Assembly: GCA_046538375.1 (NCBI GenBank)
Contig: JBKHJA010000003.1
Span: 1-54,328 of the forward strand
DNA from: JBKHJA01 sp046538375
GTDB taxonomy: Bacteria > Acidobacteriota > Aminicenantia > Aminicenantales > Aminicenantaceae
Direction of reading: 5' to 3'
DNA: 54,328 nt
In this document: positions 25,969 through 34,734 of the stretch, piece after piece
How the letters are laid out: each line of letters starts with the position of its first letter
Numbering within the stretch: the first letter of the stretch is position 1
Translations under genes and position numbers: made by a program
Notes under the pieces: model-generated
The model's input: only the letters and a program-made list of their open reading frames with translations
Database searches by the model: none
Told to the model about the DNA's origin: nothing

Positions 25969-28047
25969 TTATTTCTCTTTCTCCTCCTCCTCTTTCTTCT
26001 GTGAACCTTTTTTATCTAGGGCGGATTTAAGCTTTTCCGCAAATATGCCAAACACAGGTTCTTCTGAAACATAATGTTTATATTCTTTTTTCTTTTTGGA
26101 GGGAGGCGCTGTTTTCTCTTCTTCCTCTGTTTTTTTCTCTTTGGCTTTGACGGCGAAAAGGGCTTCCTGTTCTGATTCTTCAATCTCGATTTTTTCTTCG
26201 ATGAACCTCTTCTCTCCTTTCCTCATCCGAAGAGTCTTCTCCCTTTCTGGCCTTACTTTTTCTCTTTTTTTCTTGGGCTCCTTTTCTTTTTTTGGTGGAG
26301 GCGGCTGTTCTTCTGGAGAGGGCTCTTCTATTTCCACTTTTTGGGCCCTGGCTGGCGCTTCTGCTCTGATTTCTTCTCTTTTTTCTTGGAGGGGAGGGGG
26401 AGAGATTTCTTCAGGTGGAGCTTCAGGGGGAACTTCTTCTGCTTCTTCTTGGGGTGGAATTTCAGGTGGGGCTTCGGCTTCTTTTTCTTCTTCTTCGATT
26501 CTTATTTTTTCTTGATACAAGAATATTCCCTTCTTTTTTTCAGATTTTTTGAATTCAGGGGAGTGGGTGAGAATCTTTTCCACATCTTCTTGGGTGGTTT
26601 GTCTTAACAGGTCCACCAGATGGTAAGCCCTCAAGTAATGAAGAGAAGAGTTGTCTCTTCCTAAGCCAAAATTCTTATAGATGAGGATCAGAAGTTCTCT
26701 CAGGTCCAGCCCGTTTCTCTGGTTATACAAGGAGAAAAGCTTGGTCAATGTTTCTTTTTGGAGATGAATTATCTTGTTGGGAAGAGAAAAGGTAAACACT
26801 TCCTCGCCGGAGTCTGTGAATTTGTCTTCTTTAGGCTTGTAGTTGATCTTGGCTACGGACAGTTTCTTCTTTGATTTCTTAAGCCAGAAATTGAAGTGCA
26901 AGGCATTCTTCTTCTCCAGAGATAAGCTTGCTCCCTGAGGGACGTTATTGCTTTGGTAAAATTCCTTTAGACCGATAAATAGATGGGCGGAGGGATAATA
27001 ATAAACGGTGTGATCCTTTTCTGATTCCACATCAGTGAAAACATATTCTCTGGAGATGGAGAAGTCCTTTTTGTGGCTTTTGGGGACTTTAACTCCGCCA
27101 GAAAGAATTTCTCTCCAGGTCAGATATATTTTTAAAGGATAATCTCGGGAAGAAGTCTTTTTTCCGGTTTCCCTTTCTAGAGAGGGCAGGTTAGCTCTGG
27201 GGGCTGACAGCGGCAGACCTTTGAGGAAAGAATTGAGTATTTGCTTTAAGGTCCATTTTCCCCAGTTTTGGGGAGAGGCATACACGAAAATTTTCTTGTA
27301 TTTCTTCTCCAGGATATGGTTTAAACTGACACAGTAGAGAGGGAATTGTTCTTGGTCTGGCTTCAACCTGAAGAACTTGCTGACCAATTCTTCGGTGGGG
27401 ATTGATTGTTTTTTTTCCTGGAGATAATTTTCAATGTCTTTTATTTTCTTTTCACCGATTTTAATCTTCTTTTCCTTGAGCTGCCAGTAGTCATCCCAAT
27501 GGAAGAACTGAGATGATTTAGAGAGAGCGGATTTCAGGTTCTTCTCCAATTTTTTCATATCCCTCTCTGTCATGGGGAGATGTTCATGCCGGGGATCATC
27601 TTCTTTTTTCAGCACTTGCGGCTCTTCCCCTTTTTTCTCCAGATTGCTGGGAAGGAGAACCTGGGTCTTGGTCTTCTTCATGTAATCGATGTGTTTCCTG
27701 AAAATCCCTCCTCCTGAATAGTCCACTTCCAGCATCTCGCAGTTGAAACTCTGGTAGTCGAATTTGTTCACCACCCTGAGGACCACAGCATCATTGAAAT
27801 GTTCAGCTCCCTTGCTGCTCACAGTCAGTGATTCATCATATTCTTTGTAAATATAATCTCCGATTTCATACCTGCAGTATGGATCGTAAACTTTGACTTG
27901 TTGAGCGAGCTGGGAGGAGGTCTTCTTGTAAACCAGCTTTTTGGTCAATTCCTGGAGAGAAAGGGGGGCGGCGCTTTGGGAAAGTTCTTTCTCTACGAAA
28001 GAGAGGTCTTCTTGTTCGATTTTTATGTTTTCTTGTTCTTTAGCCAT
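25969..28047 (-). CDS. Large protein of unknown function with low-complexity tail
   Basis: A 692-residue protein I do not recognise. There is no signal peptide or membrane segment. Residues 12-75 and again about 212-268 (IPTEELVSKFF to FVYASPQNWGKWTL) have the outline of small helix-turn-helix domains of the HARE type, which is an inference from pattern only. Residues 76-135 (FNCEMLEVDYSGGGIFRKHI) form a distinct compact segment. Residues about 515-692 are rich in Pro, Glu and Lys and probably disordered, with a less biased patch (SEEPVFGIFAEKLKSAL) near the end. Its start overlaps the argF stop by eight bases, so it belongs to that operon. Confidence 0.7.
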   Translation of the reverse strand: MAKEQENIKIEQEDLSFVEKELSQSAAPLSLQELTKKLVYKKTSSQLAQQVKVYDPYCRYEIGDYIYKEYDESLTVSSKGAEHFNDAVVLRVVNKFDYQSFNCEMLEVDYSGGGIFRKHIDYMKKTKTQVLLPSNLEKKGEEPQVLKKEDDPRHEHLPMTERDMKKLEKNLKSALSKSSQFFHWDDYWQLKEKKIKIGEKKIKDIENYLQEKKQSIPTEELVSKFFRLKPDQEQFPLYCVSLNHILEKKYKKIFVYASPQNWGKWTLKQILNSFLKGLPLSAPRANLPSLERETGKKTSSRDYPLKIYLTWREILSGGVKVPKSHKKDFSISREYVFTDVESEKDHTVYYYPSAHLFIGLKEFYQSNNVPQGASLSLEKKNALHFNFWLKKSKKKLSVAKINYKPKEDKFTDSGEEVFTFSLPNKIIHLQKETLTKLFSLYNQRNGLDLRELLILIYKNFGLGRDNSSLHYLRAYHLVDLLRQTTQEDVEKILTHSPEFKKSEKKKGIFLYQEKIRIEEEEKEAEAPPEIPPQEEAEEVPPEAPPEEISPPPLQEKREEIRAEAPARAQKVEIEEPSPEEQPPPPKKEKEPKKKREKVRPEREKTLRMRKGEKRFIEEKIEIEESEQEALFAVKAKEKKTEEEEKTAPPSKKKKEYKHYVSEEPVFGIFAEKLKSALDKKGSQKKEEEEKEK

Positions 28048-28972
28048 TTTTTTTCTTCTTACCTAACAATAATAACATAATAATTTTCTGTACGTGAAGT
28101 CTATTTTCGGCTTGGTCATAAACAATGGATTGGGCAGAATCGATGACTTCGCCTGTGACTTCTTCTCCTCTATGAGCCGGGAGGCAGTGCATAAAAACGG
28201 CATCCGCTTTGGCTTTGGCCATCACTTCCCTGTTGACTTGAAAGGGAGCGAATACAGCGGCCCTTTCTTCTCGTTCTTCTTCTTGACCCATGGAGGCCCA
28301 TACATCAGTGTAAACAGCATCCGCCTCCTGAGCAGCTTGGTGAGGATCTTTGAACAGATGAACACGCCATCCTGTTTCTTTTCCGTCTTGTTCTGCTTGT
28401 TTAACAATCTCTGGACTGGGCTCATAGCCATCAGGAGTGGCCACGCTCATGGCGCTTCCCGCTTTTGCGGCAGCAAACATGAGGCTGTGACACAGATTAT
28501 TGCCGTCTCCGATATAAGCCAATTTGAGATTGGCCAGGCCTCCTTTTTTTTCCCTTAGAGTGAAAAAATCTCCCATGGCCTGACAGGGATGGAGAAGGTC
28601 GGTTAAGGCGTTAATCACAGGGATGCTGGCAGCACCAGCCAGGTCCATCACAATCTGATGGCCGAAGGTTCTGATCATGATGGCATCCACCCAGCGTTCC
28701 AGGTTTTTGCCCACATCACAGACATTTTCTCTTTTTCCCAGTTGGATATCAGAAGGGCTCAAGTAGATGGCTTCTCCTCCCAGCTCCAGCATGCCCACTT
28801 CAAAGGTCATCCTGGTGCGGAGAGATGGCTTTTCAAATATCATGGCTAATATTCTGTTTTTTAGACTGCTCCGGTGGCTGCGGGGATGAGCTTTGATTTC
28901 CTCAGTCAGGTCTAATATTTGGTTGAATTCATAAAGAGAAAGATCATGAATGGAGATAAAGTCTTCCATCAT
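28040..28972 (-). CDS. argF: Ornithine carbamoyltransferase
   Basis: A 310-residue transcarbamylase joining carbamoyl phosphate and ornithine to citrulline, or the reverse. The carbamoyl phosphate site is FEKPSLRTRMTFE at about 49-61, with HPCQAMGDF near residue 128. The ornithine-side DVWASMGQEEE and the HCLPAHRGEEV motif favour ornithine over aspartate or other amines. A strong AGGAGG lies before two adjacent ATG codons (28972 and 28969), either of which may be used. The downstream neighbours arcC and the cDPG synthase-like gene hint at a catabolic role. Confidence 0.88.
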   Translation of the reverse strand: MMEDFISIHDLSLYEFNQILDLTEEIKAHPRSHRSSLKNRILAMIFEKPSLRTRMTFEVGMLELGGEAIYLSPSDIQLGKRENVCDVGKNLERWVDAIMIRTFGHQIVMDLAGAASIPVINALTDLLHPCQAMGDFFTLREKKGGLANLKLAYIGDGNNLCHSLMFAAAKAGSAMSVATPDGYEPSPEIVKQAEQDGKETGWRVHLFKDPHQAAQEADAVYTDVWASMGQEEEREERAAVFAPFQVNREVMAKAKADAVFMHCLPAHRGEEVTGEVIDSAQSIVYDQAENRLHVQKIIMLLLLGKKKKNG

Positions 28973-28981
28973 CTTTTCCTC

Positions 28982-29932
28982 CTAAAGTGTGGCTTTGATC
29001 TTTGTTCCCGAACGGTTGACCAGCGAAGCCCTCAGATAATTGGCGGAGGTGATCAGCACCTCTTTTCCGCCGCTTTGGATGTAAGAAATGGCTGCTTTGA
29101 TTTTAGGTCCCATGGAGCCAGGGGGGAACTGGCCCTCAGATAGATAGGTTTGAGCTTGATCTATGCTCATGGCATCAATGGGTTTTTCTTCAGGAGTCCC
29201 GAAGTTCAAGCAAACCCGTTCCACATTGGTCAAAATGATGAAAAGGTCCACTTTGGCTTCCCTGGCAATGAGGCTGGCAGCATAGTCTTTGTCGATAACC
29301 GCTTCCACTCCTCGAAAGAGGCCGTTGCCGTTGATGATAACCGGAATACCGCCCCCACCAGCGGCAATAACGATTTTTCCTGAACGGACCAGATTGCTGA
29401 TGATCCTTTTGGGAACGATATCTATAGGCTGAGGTGAGGGAACCACTTTGCGGTAGCCGCGGCCGGCATCCTCTATCATTTTCCATTTTTTTTGACGGGT
29501 CAGCATTTGGGCTCTGTATTTGGAATAGAAGGGGCCGATGGGTTTGGTGGGATTTTCAAAAGCTGGATCATTCCTGTCCACCACCACCTGTGTAACCAGG
29601 GTGGCCACTTCCTTGTCCAAGGAGCTTTTGCGCAGTTCGTTGATCAGGGCTCTCTCCAGCATGAAACCCATGCTTCCCTCGGTCATGGCATCACAGACTT
29701 CTAAGGAAAAAGGAGGAATCTTGTTGATAGCCTCTTCCATCTGGATGAGGAGATTCCCCACTTGGGGGCCATTTCCGTGGACCAGGATGAGATCATAGCC
29801 CTTTTTGACCACATGGATCATCAGGCGGGCTGCTTTTTGGGCATTTTTCATCTGCTCAGACTGCAGTCCTCTTTGGTTTTCAGGGAGGATGGCATTCCCC
29901 CCAAAAGCGATTAAGGCGATTTTTCTTTTCAT
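28982..29932 (-). CDS. arcC: Carbamate kinase
   Basis: A 316-residue carbamate kinase, which makes ATP from carbamoyl phosphate and ADP, or the reverse. It shows the family motifs ALIAFGGNAI at the N-terminus, LVHGNGPQVGNLL near residue 49, VIAAGGGGIPVI near residue 212 and FPPGSMGPKIKAA near residue 277. It lies one base into the upstream gene (TGATG overlap) and nine bases before argF. No arginine deiminase gene (arcA) is in the window. Confidence 0.95.
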   Translation of the reverse strand: MKRKIALIAFGGNAILPENQRGLQSEQMKNAQKAARLMIHVVKKGYDLILVHGNGPQVGNLLIQMEEAINKIPPFSLEVCDAMTEGSMGFMLERALINELRKSSLDKEVATLVTQVVVDRNDPAFENPTKPIGPFYSKYRAQMLTRQKKWKMIEDAGRGYRKVVPSPQPIDIVPKRIISNLVRSGKIVIAAGGGGIPVIINGNGLFRGVEAVIDKDYAASLIAREAKVDLFIILTNVERVCLNFGTPEEKPIDAMSIDQAQTYLSEGQFPPGSMGPKIKAAISYIQSGGKEVLITSANYLRASLVNRSGTKIKATL

Positions 29933-31236
29933 CAGATATCCTTAAGCACCTCATTGAGATTGGGGGAGCCTATTTCTTCCAATTCATAGGTCACCCGCAG
30001 GATTCGTTTTTTGGTCTTGATCAATCGGGCGAGGTCAATAGGAGTGGCTCCGACCACCAGATCACAATCCACTTTGGCGATGGTTTGAGCAAGTTCTTCC
30101 ATTTGGTCTTTTCCGTAGCCCATGGCAGGAAGCACTCTGTCCAGATGGGAATATTTTTGGAAAGTCTCTTGAATACTGCCTACCGCGAACGGACGGGGGT
30201 CCACGATTTGGGAAGCACCATATTTGGTGGCGGCAATAACGCCGGCCCCATAAGGCATTTCGCCGTGAGTCAGGGTGGGACCGTCTTCGATAACCAAAAC
30301 CTTTTTCCCTCTGATGTCCGCTCCATGCTCAACGAAGATGGCAGAATTGGCCCGGATAATGACGGCCCGGGGATTGAATTTTTCGATGTTCTTGATCACC
30401 TGCTCCACATTTTCTTTTTTGGCACTGTCTATTTTGTTGATGACAATAACCTGAGCTCTTCTGAAATTCATCTCTCCGGGATGATACAGGAGTTCATGGC
30501 CGGGCCGGTGGGGATCAGCGACCACCACTTCCATGTGGGCCTTGTAGAAAGGAAAATCATTGTTTCCCCCATCCCAGAGGATGACATCAGCTTCTTGTTG
30601 AGCCTGGTCGAGAATGGCTTGGTAGTCCACACCGGCGTAAACGATGATACCGTTTTTGAGGTGTGGTTCATATTCTTCCATTTCTTCGATGGTGCATTCC
30701 TGGCTGATCATGTCATCGTAGCTGGCGAACCGCTGCACCTTCTGTTTGACCAGGTCTCCGTAAGGCATAGGATGGCGAATCACCACCACCTTTCTTCCCT
30801 TTTCCTTGAGCTGCAGGGCGATTTTTCTGCTGGTCTGGCTTTTTCCGCTTCCTGTTCTTACAGCACAGACAGATATCAACGGGAGTTTGCTTTCAATCAT
30901 GGTTTCCTGAGGTCCCAGAAGGACAAAACTGGCTCCAGAAGCTAACACCTCCGAAGCCTTGTGCATGACATACTGATGAGAGACATCGCTGTAGGAGAAG
31001 TAAACCTGATCAATCTCCTTATCCTTGATTAAGGAGGGGAGCTCTTCTTCAGGATGGATGGGAATTCCTTGAGGATAGAGTTTCCCGGCGAGTTCAGCAG
31101 GGTATTTCCTCTCTTCGATATCAGGAATTTGGGTTGCAGTGAAGGCAGTGACCCGAAACTGCTGGTTGTCTCGGAAAAAAACATTGAAATTATGAAAATC
31201 TCTTCCTGCTGCACCCATGATAATGACTTTTTTCAT
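29932..31236 (-). CDS. Cyclic 2,3-diphosphoglycerate synthase-like P-loop protein
   Basis: A 434-residue protein resembling the archaeal cyclic 2,3-diphosphoglycerate synthetase family. The N-terminal Rossmann-like part starts KKVIIMGAAGRDFHNFN, the nucleotide loop RTGSGKSQTS is at 127-136, and VILWDGGNNDFPF and VIVINKID follow as in P-loop GTPases. Bacterial members are annotated as synthases or GTPases without, as far as I know, proof of activity. The gene leads the operon with arcC and argF, and has a good AAAGGAG site eight bases before the ATG. Confidence 0.75.
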   Translation of the reverse strand: MKKVIIMGAAGRDFHNFNVFFRDNQQFRVTAFTATQIPDIEERKYPAELAGKLYPQGIPIHPEEELPSLIKDKEIDQVYFSYSDVSHQYVMHKASEVLASGASFVLLGPQETMIESKLPLISVCAVRTGSGKSQTSRKIALQLKEKGRKVVVIRHPMPYGDLVKQKVQRFASYDDMISQECTIEEMEEYEPHLKNGIIVYAGVDYQAILDQAQQEADVILWDGGNNDFPFYKAHMEVVVADPHRPGHELLYHPGEMNFRRAQVIVINKIDSAKKENVEQVIKNIEKFNPRAVIIRANSAIFVEHGADIRGKKVLVIEDGPTLTHGEMPYGAGVIAATKYGASQIVDPRPFAVGSIQETFQKYSHLDRVLPAMGYGKDQMEELAQTIAKVDCDLVVGATPIDLARLIKTKKRILRVTYELEEIGSPNLNEVLKDI

Positions 31237-31370
31237 GGTTTTGACTCCTTTAACAAAGTTCCATTTTGTTTGTTTTGTTTAAAATAATAAACAATTGGTG
31301 TTAGAAAAAGAAAATTAAGTATACCAGATTGGGGATTACCTCTCAATATTTGGATTGTCCAGGAAGAATC

Positions 31371-31403
31371 CTTATTTCCGTGATAGGGGTGAGGGATGGG
31401 GGG
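31371..31403 (-). repeat. Dispersed C-rich repeat, copy near the phosphoesterase gene
   Basis: Read on the minus strand this contains CCCCCCATCCCTCACCCCTA followed by TCACGG, almost the same as the copies at 11868-11905 and 47820-47847. It lies between the phosphoesterase stop and the start of the cDPG synthase-like gene, so it again sits at the edge of a transcription unit. A partner arm is not seen. Confidence 0.65.
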
Positions 31404-31420
31404 TTCTGGAGGGCTTTTTT

Positions 31421-31903
31421 CTATAAATTCACAATTTCAGAATTCGGTGTCTTGCAGTCTAAAAGGGCCACAGTGCTTTTTCCCGAAAGCCAGCCTCCGG
31501 CCTCACCAGGATTCACCAGCAATGTCTTTTCCATCCTCCTTATCTCCGGTTTGTGGGTGTGGCCAAAAACGATGACATCGTATTTACCGGAAGAGATATA
31601 CGAGGAGAGAGAAGTATGGAGATGAGTGACCAAGAAACTAAGACCGCATTGATGGAACATAAAAGGGGCTTCTCTTATGGTTCCCCAGGAGCGGAAGGCT
31701 TTTTTTAATCCTTTTTTTTCGCCATCGCAGTTCCCAAACACAGCTTTCACCGGACAGGCCAGTGCTTCCAGTTCTCGGGCCGAAAAAGGGGCCACCAGGT
31801 CTCCAGCATGGATCACCAGCTCGCACTTGGTGTGGTTAAAGAAACGGACGGCTTTTTTGATTGCGGGCACATTGTCGTGGGAATCTGCCATGATGCCAAT
31901 CAT
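31421..31903 (-). CDS. YfcE/MJ0936-type metallophosphoesterase
   Basis: A 160-residue phosphodiesterase of the calcineurin-like superfamily. The metal-binding motifs are in order: ADSHDN (7-12), HAGDLV, GNCDG, THLHT and GHTHKP. The length fits the small YfcE group, whose natural substrates are mostly unknown. I chose the ATG at 31903 because family members begin a few residues before the first motif; a TTG at 31912 is possible. It is on the same strand as the cDPG synthase-like gene but about 190 bases downstream of nothing and upstream of it, with a repeat between. Confidence 0.82.
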   Translation of the reverse strand: MIGIMADSHDNVPAIKKAVRFFNHTKCELVIHAGDLVAPFSARELEALACPVKAVFGNCDGEKKGLKKAFRSWGTIREAPFMFHQCGLSFLVTHLHTSLSSYISSGKYDVIVFGHTHKPEIRRMEKTLLVNPGEAGGWLSGKSTVALLDCKTPNSEIVNL

Positions 31904-31965
31904 CGGAGTCAAGCCTTCTTGAATTTTATAATGGTTTTTTGTTCATAATTCAAGGTTTTGGGTTG

Positions 31966-31994
31966 TTGACAGTCATAGCGTAAATTATTAATAT
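31966..31994 (+). promoter_or_regulatory. Promoter of tRNA-Val
   Basis: A perfect TTGACA (31966-31971) and TAATAT (31989-31994) are 17 bases apart. Transcription should begin near 32001, about 11 bases before the mature tRNA. It may also read through into thrS, whose start lies 80 bases after the tRNA. Confidence 0.75.
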
Positions 31995-32011
31995 ATGTGC
32001 TGAATAGAGGA

Positions 32012-32083
32012 AGGCGCGTAGCTCAGTGGTAGAGTGCTTCCTTGACGCGGAAGAGGTCGAGGGTTCGATACCCTCCGCGCCTA
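32012..32083 (+). tRNA. tRNA-Val (anticodon GAC)
   Basis: All four stems are seen. The acceptor AGGCGCG pairs with CGCGCCT, the D arm is GCTC with GAGT, and the anticodon stem CTTCC pairs with GGAAG around the loop TTGACGC, giving anticodon GAC. The T arm GAGGG pairs with CCCTC around TTCGATA. The discriminator base is A and CCA is not encoded, so it must be added by the CCA enzyme. The tRNA reads GUC and probably GUU. Confidence 0.95.
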
Positions 32084-32127
32084 TTATTTTAATGATCGAG
32101 TATTCAAGAGGAAGCATAGAGCAAAAA

Positions 32128-32155
32128 TTGATTTGCCTACCCTGTTGAATACATA
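32128..32155 (+). promoter_or_regulatory. Possible weak promoter of thrS
   Basis: TTGATT (32128-32133) and TACATA (32150-32155) are 16 bases apart; the -10 box is poor. If used, transcription would start about two bases before the thrS ATG at 32164. No ribosome binding site precedes that ATG, which makes a leaderless start worth considering. Read-through from the tRNA promoter is the alternative. Confidence 0.3.
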
Positions 32156-32163
32156 AAAAATAA

Positions 32164-34086
32164 ATGGCAGAATCGGTTAAAATAAAGACAGAGGGGTCTA
32201 TTTATTCCTTAAAGAAAGGATCGTCCCTTTCTGACTTTGTTCGGAGATTGAATCTTACCCAGGATCCTTTGTTTGCCAAGATTGATGGAAGGATTGTTGA
32301 TCTGGAGACTCCGGTGGTCAAAGATATAGAGATCCAATGGGTCTATCCTTATTCTGAAGATGCTGTGGATATACTGCGGCACAGTGCTTCCCATCTGCTG
32401 GCGCATGCTGTTTTAGAACTCTTTCCGGGAACAAAAACCGGGGTAGGGCCAGCGGTGGAGAATGGCTTTTATTATGATTTCTTGAGAGGCGAACCATTTA
32501 CGGTGGAAGATTTGGCTTCTATTGAGAAAAAAATGAGTGAACTTACCAAAAAGGACATCCCCATCCAGAGGATTGTTCTTTCCAAACAGGAAGCCATCCG
32601 GCTGTTCAAGGAATTGGGACAGGAGCTGAAAGTGGAGCTTATTGAGGAAAAAGCAGCACATGAGGTCACCTGTTACCAGCAGGGAAGTTTTATCGATTTT
32701 TGTTTAGGGCCTCATGTTCCTTCCACCAGGTACATCAAGCATTTCAAACTTCTTTCTGTGTCCGGGGCATACTGGAAAGGCGATGAACAGGGAAAACAGC
32801 TTCAGAGAATCTATGGAACAGCCTTTTTTGAGGCTGAGGATTTGAAGAATCATCTCTTTCTTCTTGAGGAAGCCAAGAGAAGAGACCACAGAAAGCTGGG
32901 TGCCGAACTAGACCTGTTCAGCTTTAACCAGGATTTGGGAGCAGGATTGATCCTCTGGCATCCTAACGGAGCTGCGGTCAGGCGTATTATCGAGGATTAC
33001 TGGTATGAAGAGCATATAAAAGACGGGTATGATTTCCTTTACTCTCCCCATGTGGCCAAGCTGGATGTATGGCGCCGGAGCGGCCATACCGAATTTTACA
33101 GCGCCATGTACCCCCCGTTCAACATCGAAGAAACAGAATATGAACTGAAGCCCATGAACTGTCCTTTCCATATCATGGTTTACAATTCTGGACAAAGAAG
33201 CTATCGTGATCTTCCCCTGCGCTGGGCTGAACTGGGCACAGTCTACCGCTACGAACGCAGCGGTGTTCTTCATGGACTTATGCGGGTGAGAGGATTCACT
33301 CAAGATGATGCGCATATTTTCTGCACGCCCGGTCAGTTGGGAGAGGAAATCAGGAAAGTCATTTCTTTGGCCGTAAGGATCTTAAGGACCTTTGGTTTCA
33401 CTGAATACCATGTTTTCCTCTCCACTCGGCCAGAAAAATATGTGGGGAAGGTTTCAGATTGGGAGAAAGCCACCCAAGCTCTCAGGCAAGCCCTGTTGGA
33501 TATCAACCTTGATTTTGAGGTGGATAAAGGAGAGGGAGTTTTTTACGGGCCCAAGATAGACATAAAAATAAAGGATGCTCTGGGAAGATCATGGCAGTGC
33601 ACCACCATTCAGCTCGATTTTAACCTGGCGGAGAGGTTTGATGTCCATTATGTGGGTCAGGACGGCTCATTCCACAAACCATTTCTCATCCACAGGGCTC
33701 TTTTGGGCTCTTTAGAAAGATTCTTCGGGATATTGATCGAACATTACAACGGAAATTTTCCGGTATGGCTTGCCCCTGTGCAGGTGGTCATCATTCCCAT
33801 AGCCTCCAGACATAATGACTATGCTGATTCTTTACATAAGAAATTTAAGGAAAACGGCCTCAGATCTAAGGTGGATCTCCGTCGAGAGAAAATGGGCTAT
33901 AAAGTGAGAGAGGCGGAAAACCGTAAAATTCCTCTTATTCTGGTGGTGGGTGATAAAGAAATGTCCCGAGGGACCGCCTCTCTGAGGATTCATACCAAGG
34001 GCCACAGAGGAGAGATTCATACAGATAAATTCCTTGAAAAAACTAAGGAAATAGTGAAAACTAAATCTCTATCATTTCATTTTTAA
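32164..34086 (+). CDS. thrS: Threonyl-tRNA synthetase
   Basis: A 640-residue class II synthetase of normal length. It has an N-terminal TGS domain (about 1-62), the editing domain with HSASHLLAHAV near residue 75, the catalytic core with MNCPFHI and its zinc-ligand cysteine, YRYERSGVLHGLMRVRGFTQ, and the C-terminal anticodon-binding domain from about 535. It leads the conserved translation cluster thrS-infC-rpmI-rplT-pheS-pheT. The region just before the ATG is A-rich with no Shine-Dalgarno sequence. Confidence 0.96.
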   Translation: MAESVKIKTEGSIYSLKKGSSLSDFVRRLNLTQDPLFAKIDGRIVDLETPVVKDIEIQWVYPYSEDAVDILRHSASHLLAHAVLELFPGTKTGVGPAVENGFYYDFLRGEPFTVEDLASIEKKMSELTKKDIPIQRIVLSKQEAIRLFKELGQELKVELIEEKAAHEVTCYQQGSFIDFCLGPHVPSTRYIKHFKLLSVSGAYWKGDEQGKQLQRIYGTAFFEAEDLKNHLFLLEEAKRRDHRKLGAELDLFSFNQDLGAGLILWHPNGAAVRRIIEDYWYEEHIKDGYDFLYSPHVAKLDVWRRSGHTEFYSAMYPPFNIEETEYELKPMNCPFHIMVYNSGQRSYRDLPLRWAELGTVYRYERSGVLHGLMRVRGFTQDDAHIFCTPGQLGEEIRKVISLAVRILRTFGFTEYHVFLSTRPEKYVGKVSDWEKATQALRQALLDINLDFEVDKGEGVFYGPKIDIKIKDALGRSWQCTTIQLDFNLAERFDVHYVGQDGSFHKPFLIHRALLGSLERFFGILIEHYNGNFPVWLAPVQVVIIPIASRHNDYADSLHKKFKENGLRSKVDLRREKMGYKVREAENRKIPLILVVGDKEMSRGTASLRIHTKGHRGEIHTDKFLEKTKEIVKTKSLSFHF

Positions 34087-34098
34087 AGGAGGTTAACC

Positions 34099-34734
34099 AT
34101 CGGAAGAAGACGAAGATATTATCCCGGGAAAGCAAAAAAGACCAAGCCCCATAGGATAAATGAAAAAATAAGAGCAAGGGAAGTGAGGATTGTAGACGAA
34201 AACAAGAAACAGCTGGGGATTTTGCCTTTAGCAGAAGCGCTATCCTTGGCCAGAGAAAAAGACCTGGACCTGGTGGAGGTCGCACCTAAAGCCAATCCCC
34301 CGGTTTGTCGAGTCCTGGATTATGGCAAATATCTGTATGGCTTGCATAAGAGAGCTCAAGAAGCAAAGAAGCATCAGAAGCAGATTCAGGTTAAAGAGAT
34401 CAAATTCAGGCCAAAGATAAGCATTCACGATTACAACTTTAAAATTCGCCATGTCCAAAGGTTTCTCCACGATGGCAACAAAGTGAAAATCACAGTGATG
34501 CTCCGAGGAAGGGAAAAGGCAAAACCAGAACTGGCGCATCAGATTTTAGACAGAGTGTTTGAGGATGTGAAAGAACTGGGTCATCAAGATGGAAATATTC
34601 ATTCTCGACCGTGGGCCGTTTCTGCTCTGGTGAGTCCCGCAAAATCAGGAGGGAAAGATGCCAAAACTAAAGACACACAGGGGAGCCAAAAAGAGGTTCA
34701 AGGTCACAAAAAAGAAGAAAATCATTCACCATAA
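34099..34734 (+). CDS. infC: Translation initiation factor IF-3, ATC start
   Basis: A 211-residue IF-3. The conserved N-terminal part (RINEKIRAREVRIVDENKKQ) lies upstream of the first standard start codon, so the gene must begin earlier. AAAGGAGG at 34085-34092 stands six bases before an in-frame ATC at 34099, and the frame is closed by the thrS stop just upstream. IF-3 genes are known for rare AUU, AUC or AUA starts that let IF-3 limit its own synthesis. The protein has a charged extension of about 25-30 residues after the usual end; it overlaps rpmI by 77 bases. Confidence 0.88.
   Translation: MGRRRRYYPGKAKKTKPHRINEKIRAREVRIVDENKKQLGILPLAEALSLAREKDLDLVEVAPKANPPVCRVLDYGKYLYGLHKRAQEAKKHQKQIQVKEIKFRPKISIHDYNFKIRHVQRFLHDGNKVKITVMLRGREKAKPELAHQILDRVFEDVKELGHQDGNIHSRPWAVSALVSPAKSGGKDAKTKDTQGSQKEVQGHKKEENHSP

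Noticed and set aside
26096..26515. Plus-strand open frame rich in Ser, Gly and Phe
   Set aside because: It is the shadow of the Pro/Glu/Lys-rich tail of the minus-strand 692-residue protein.
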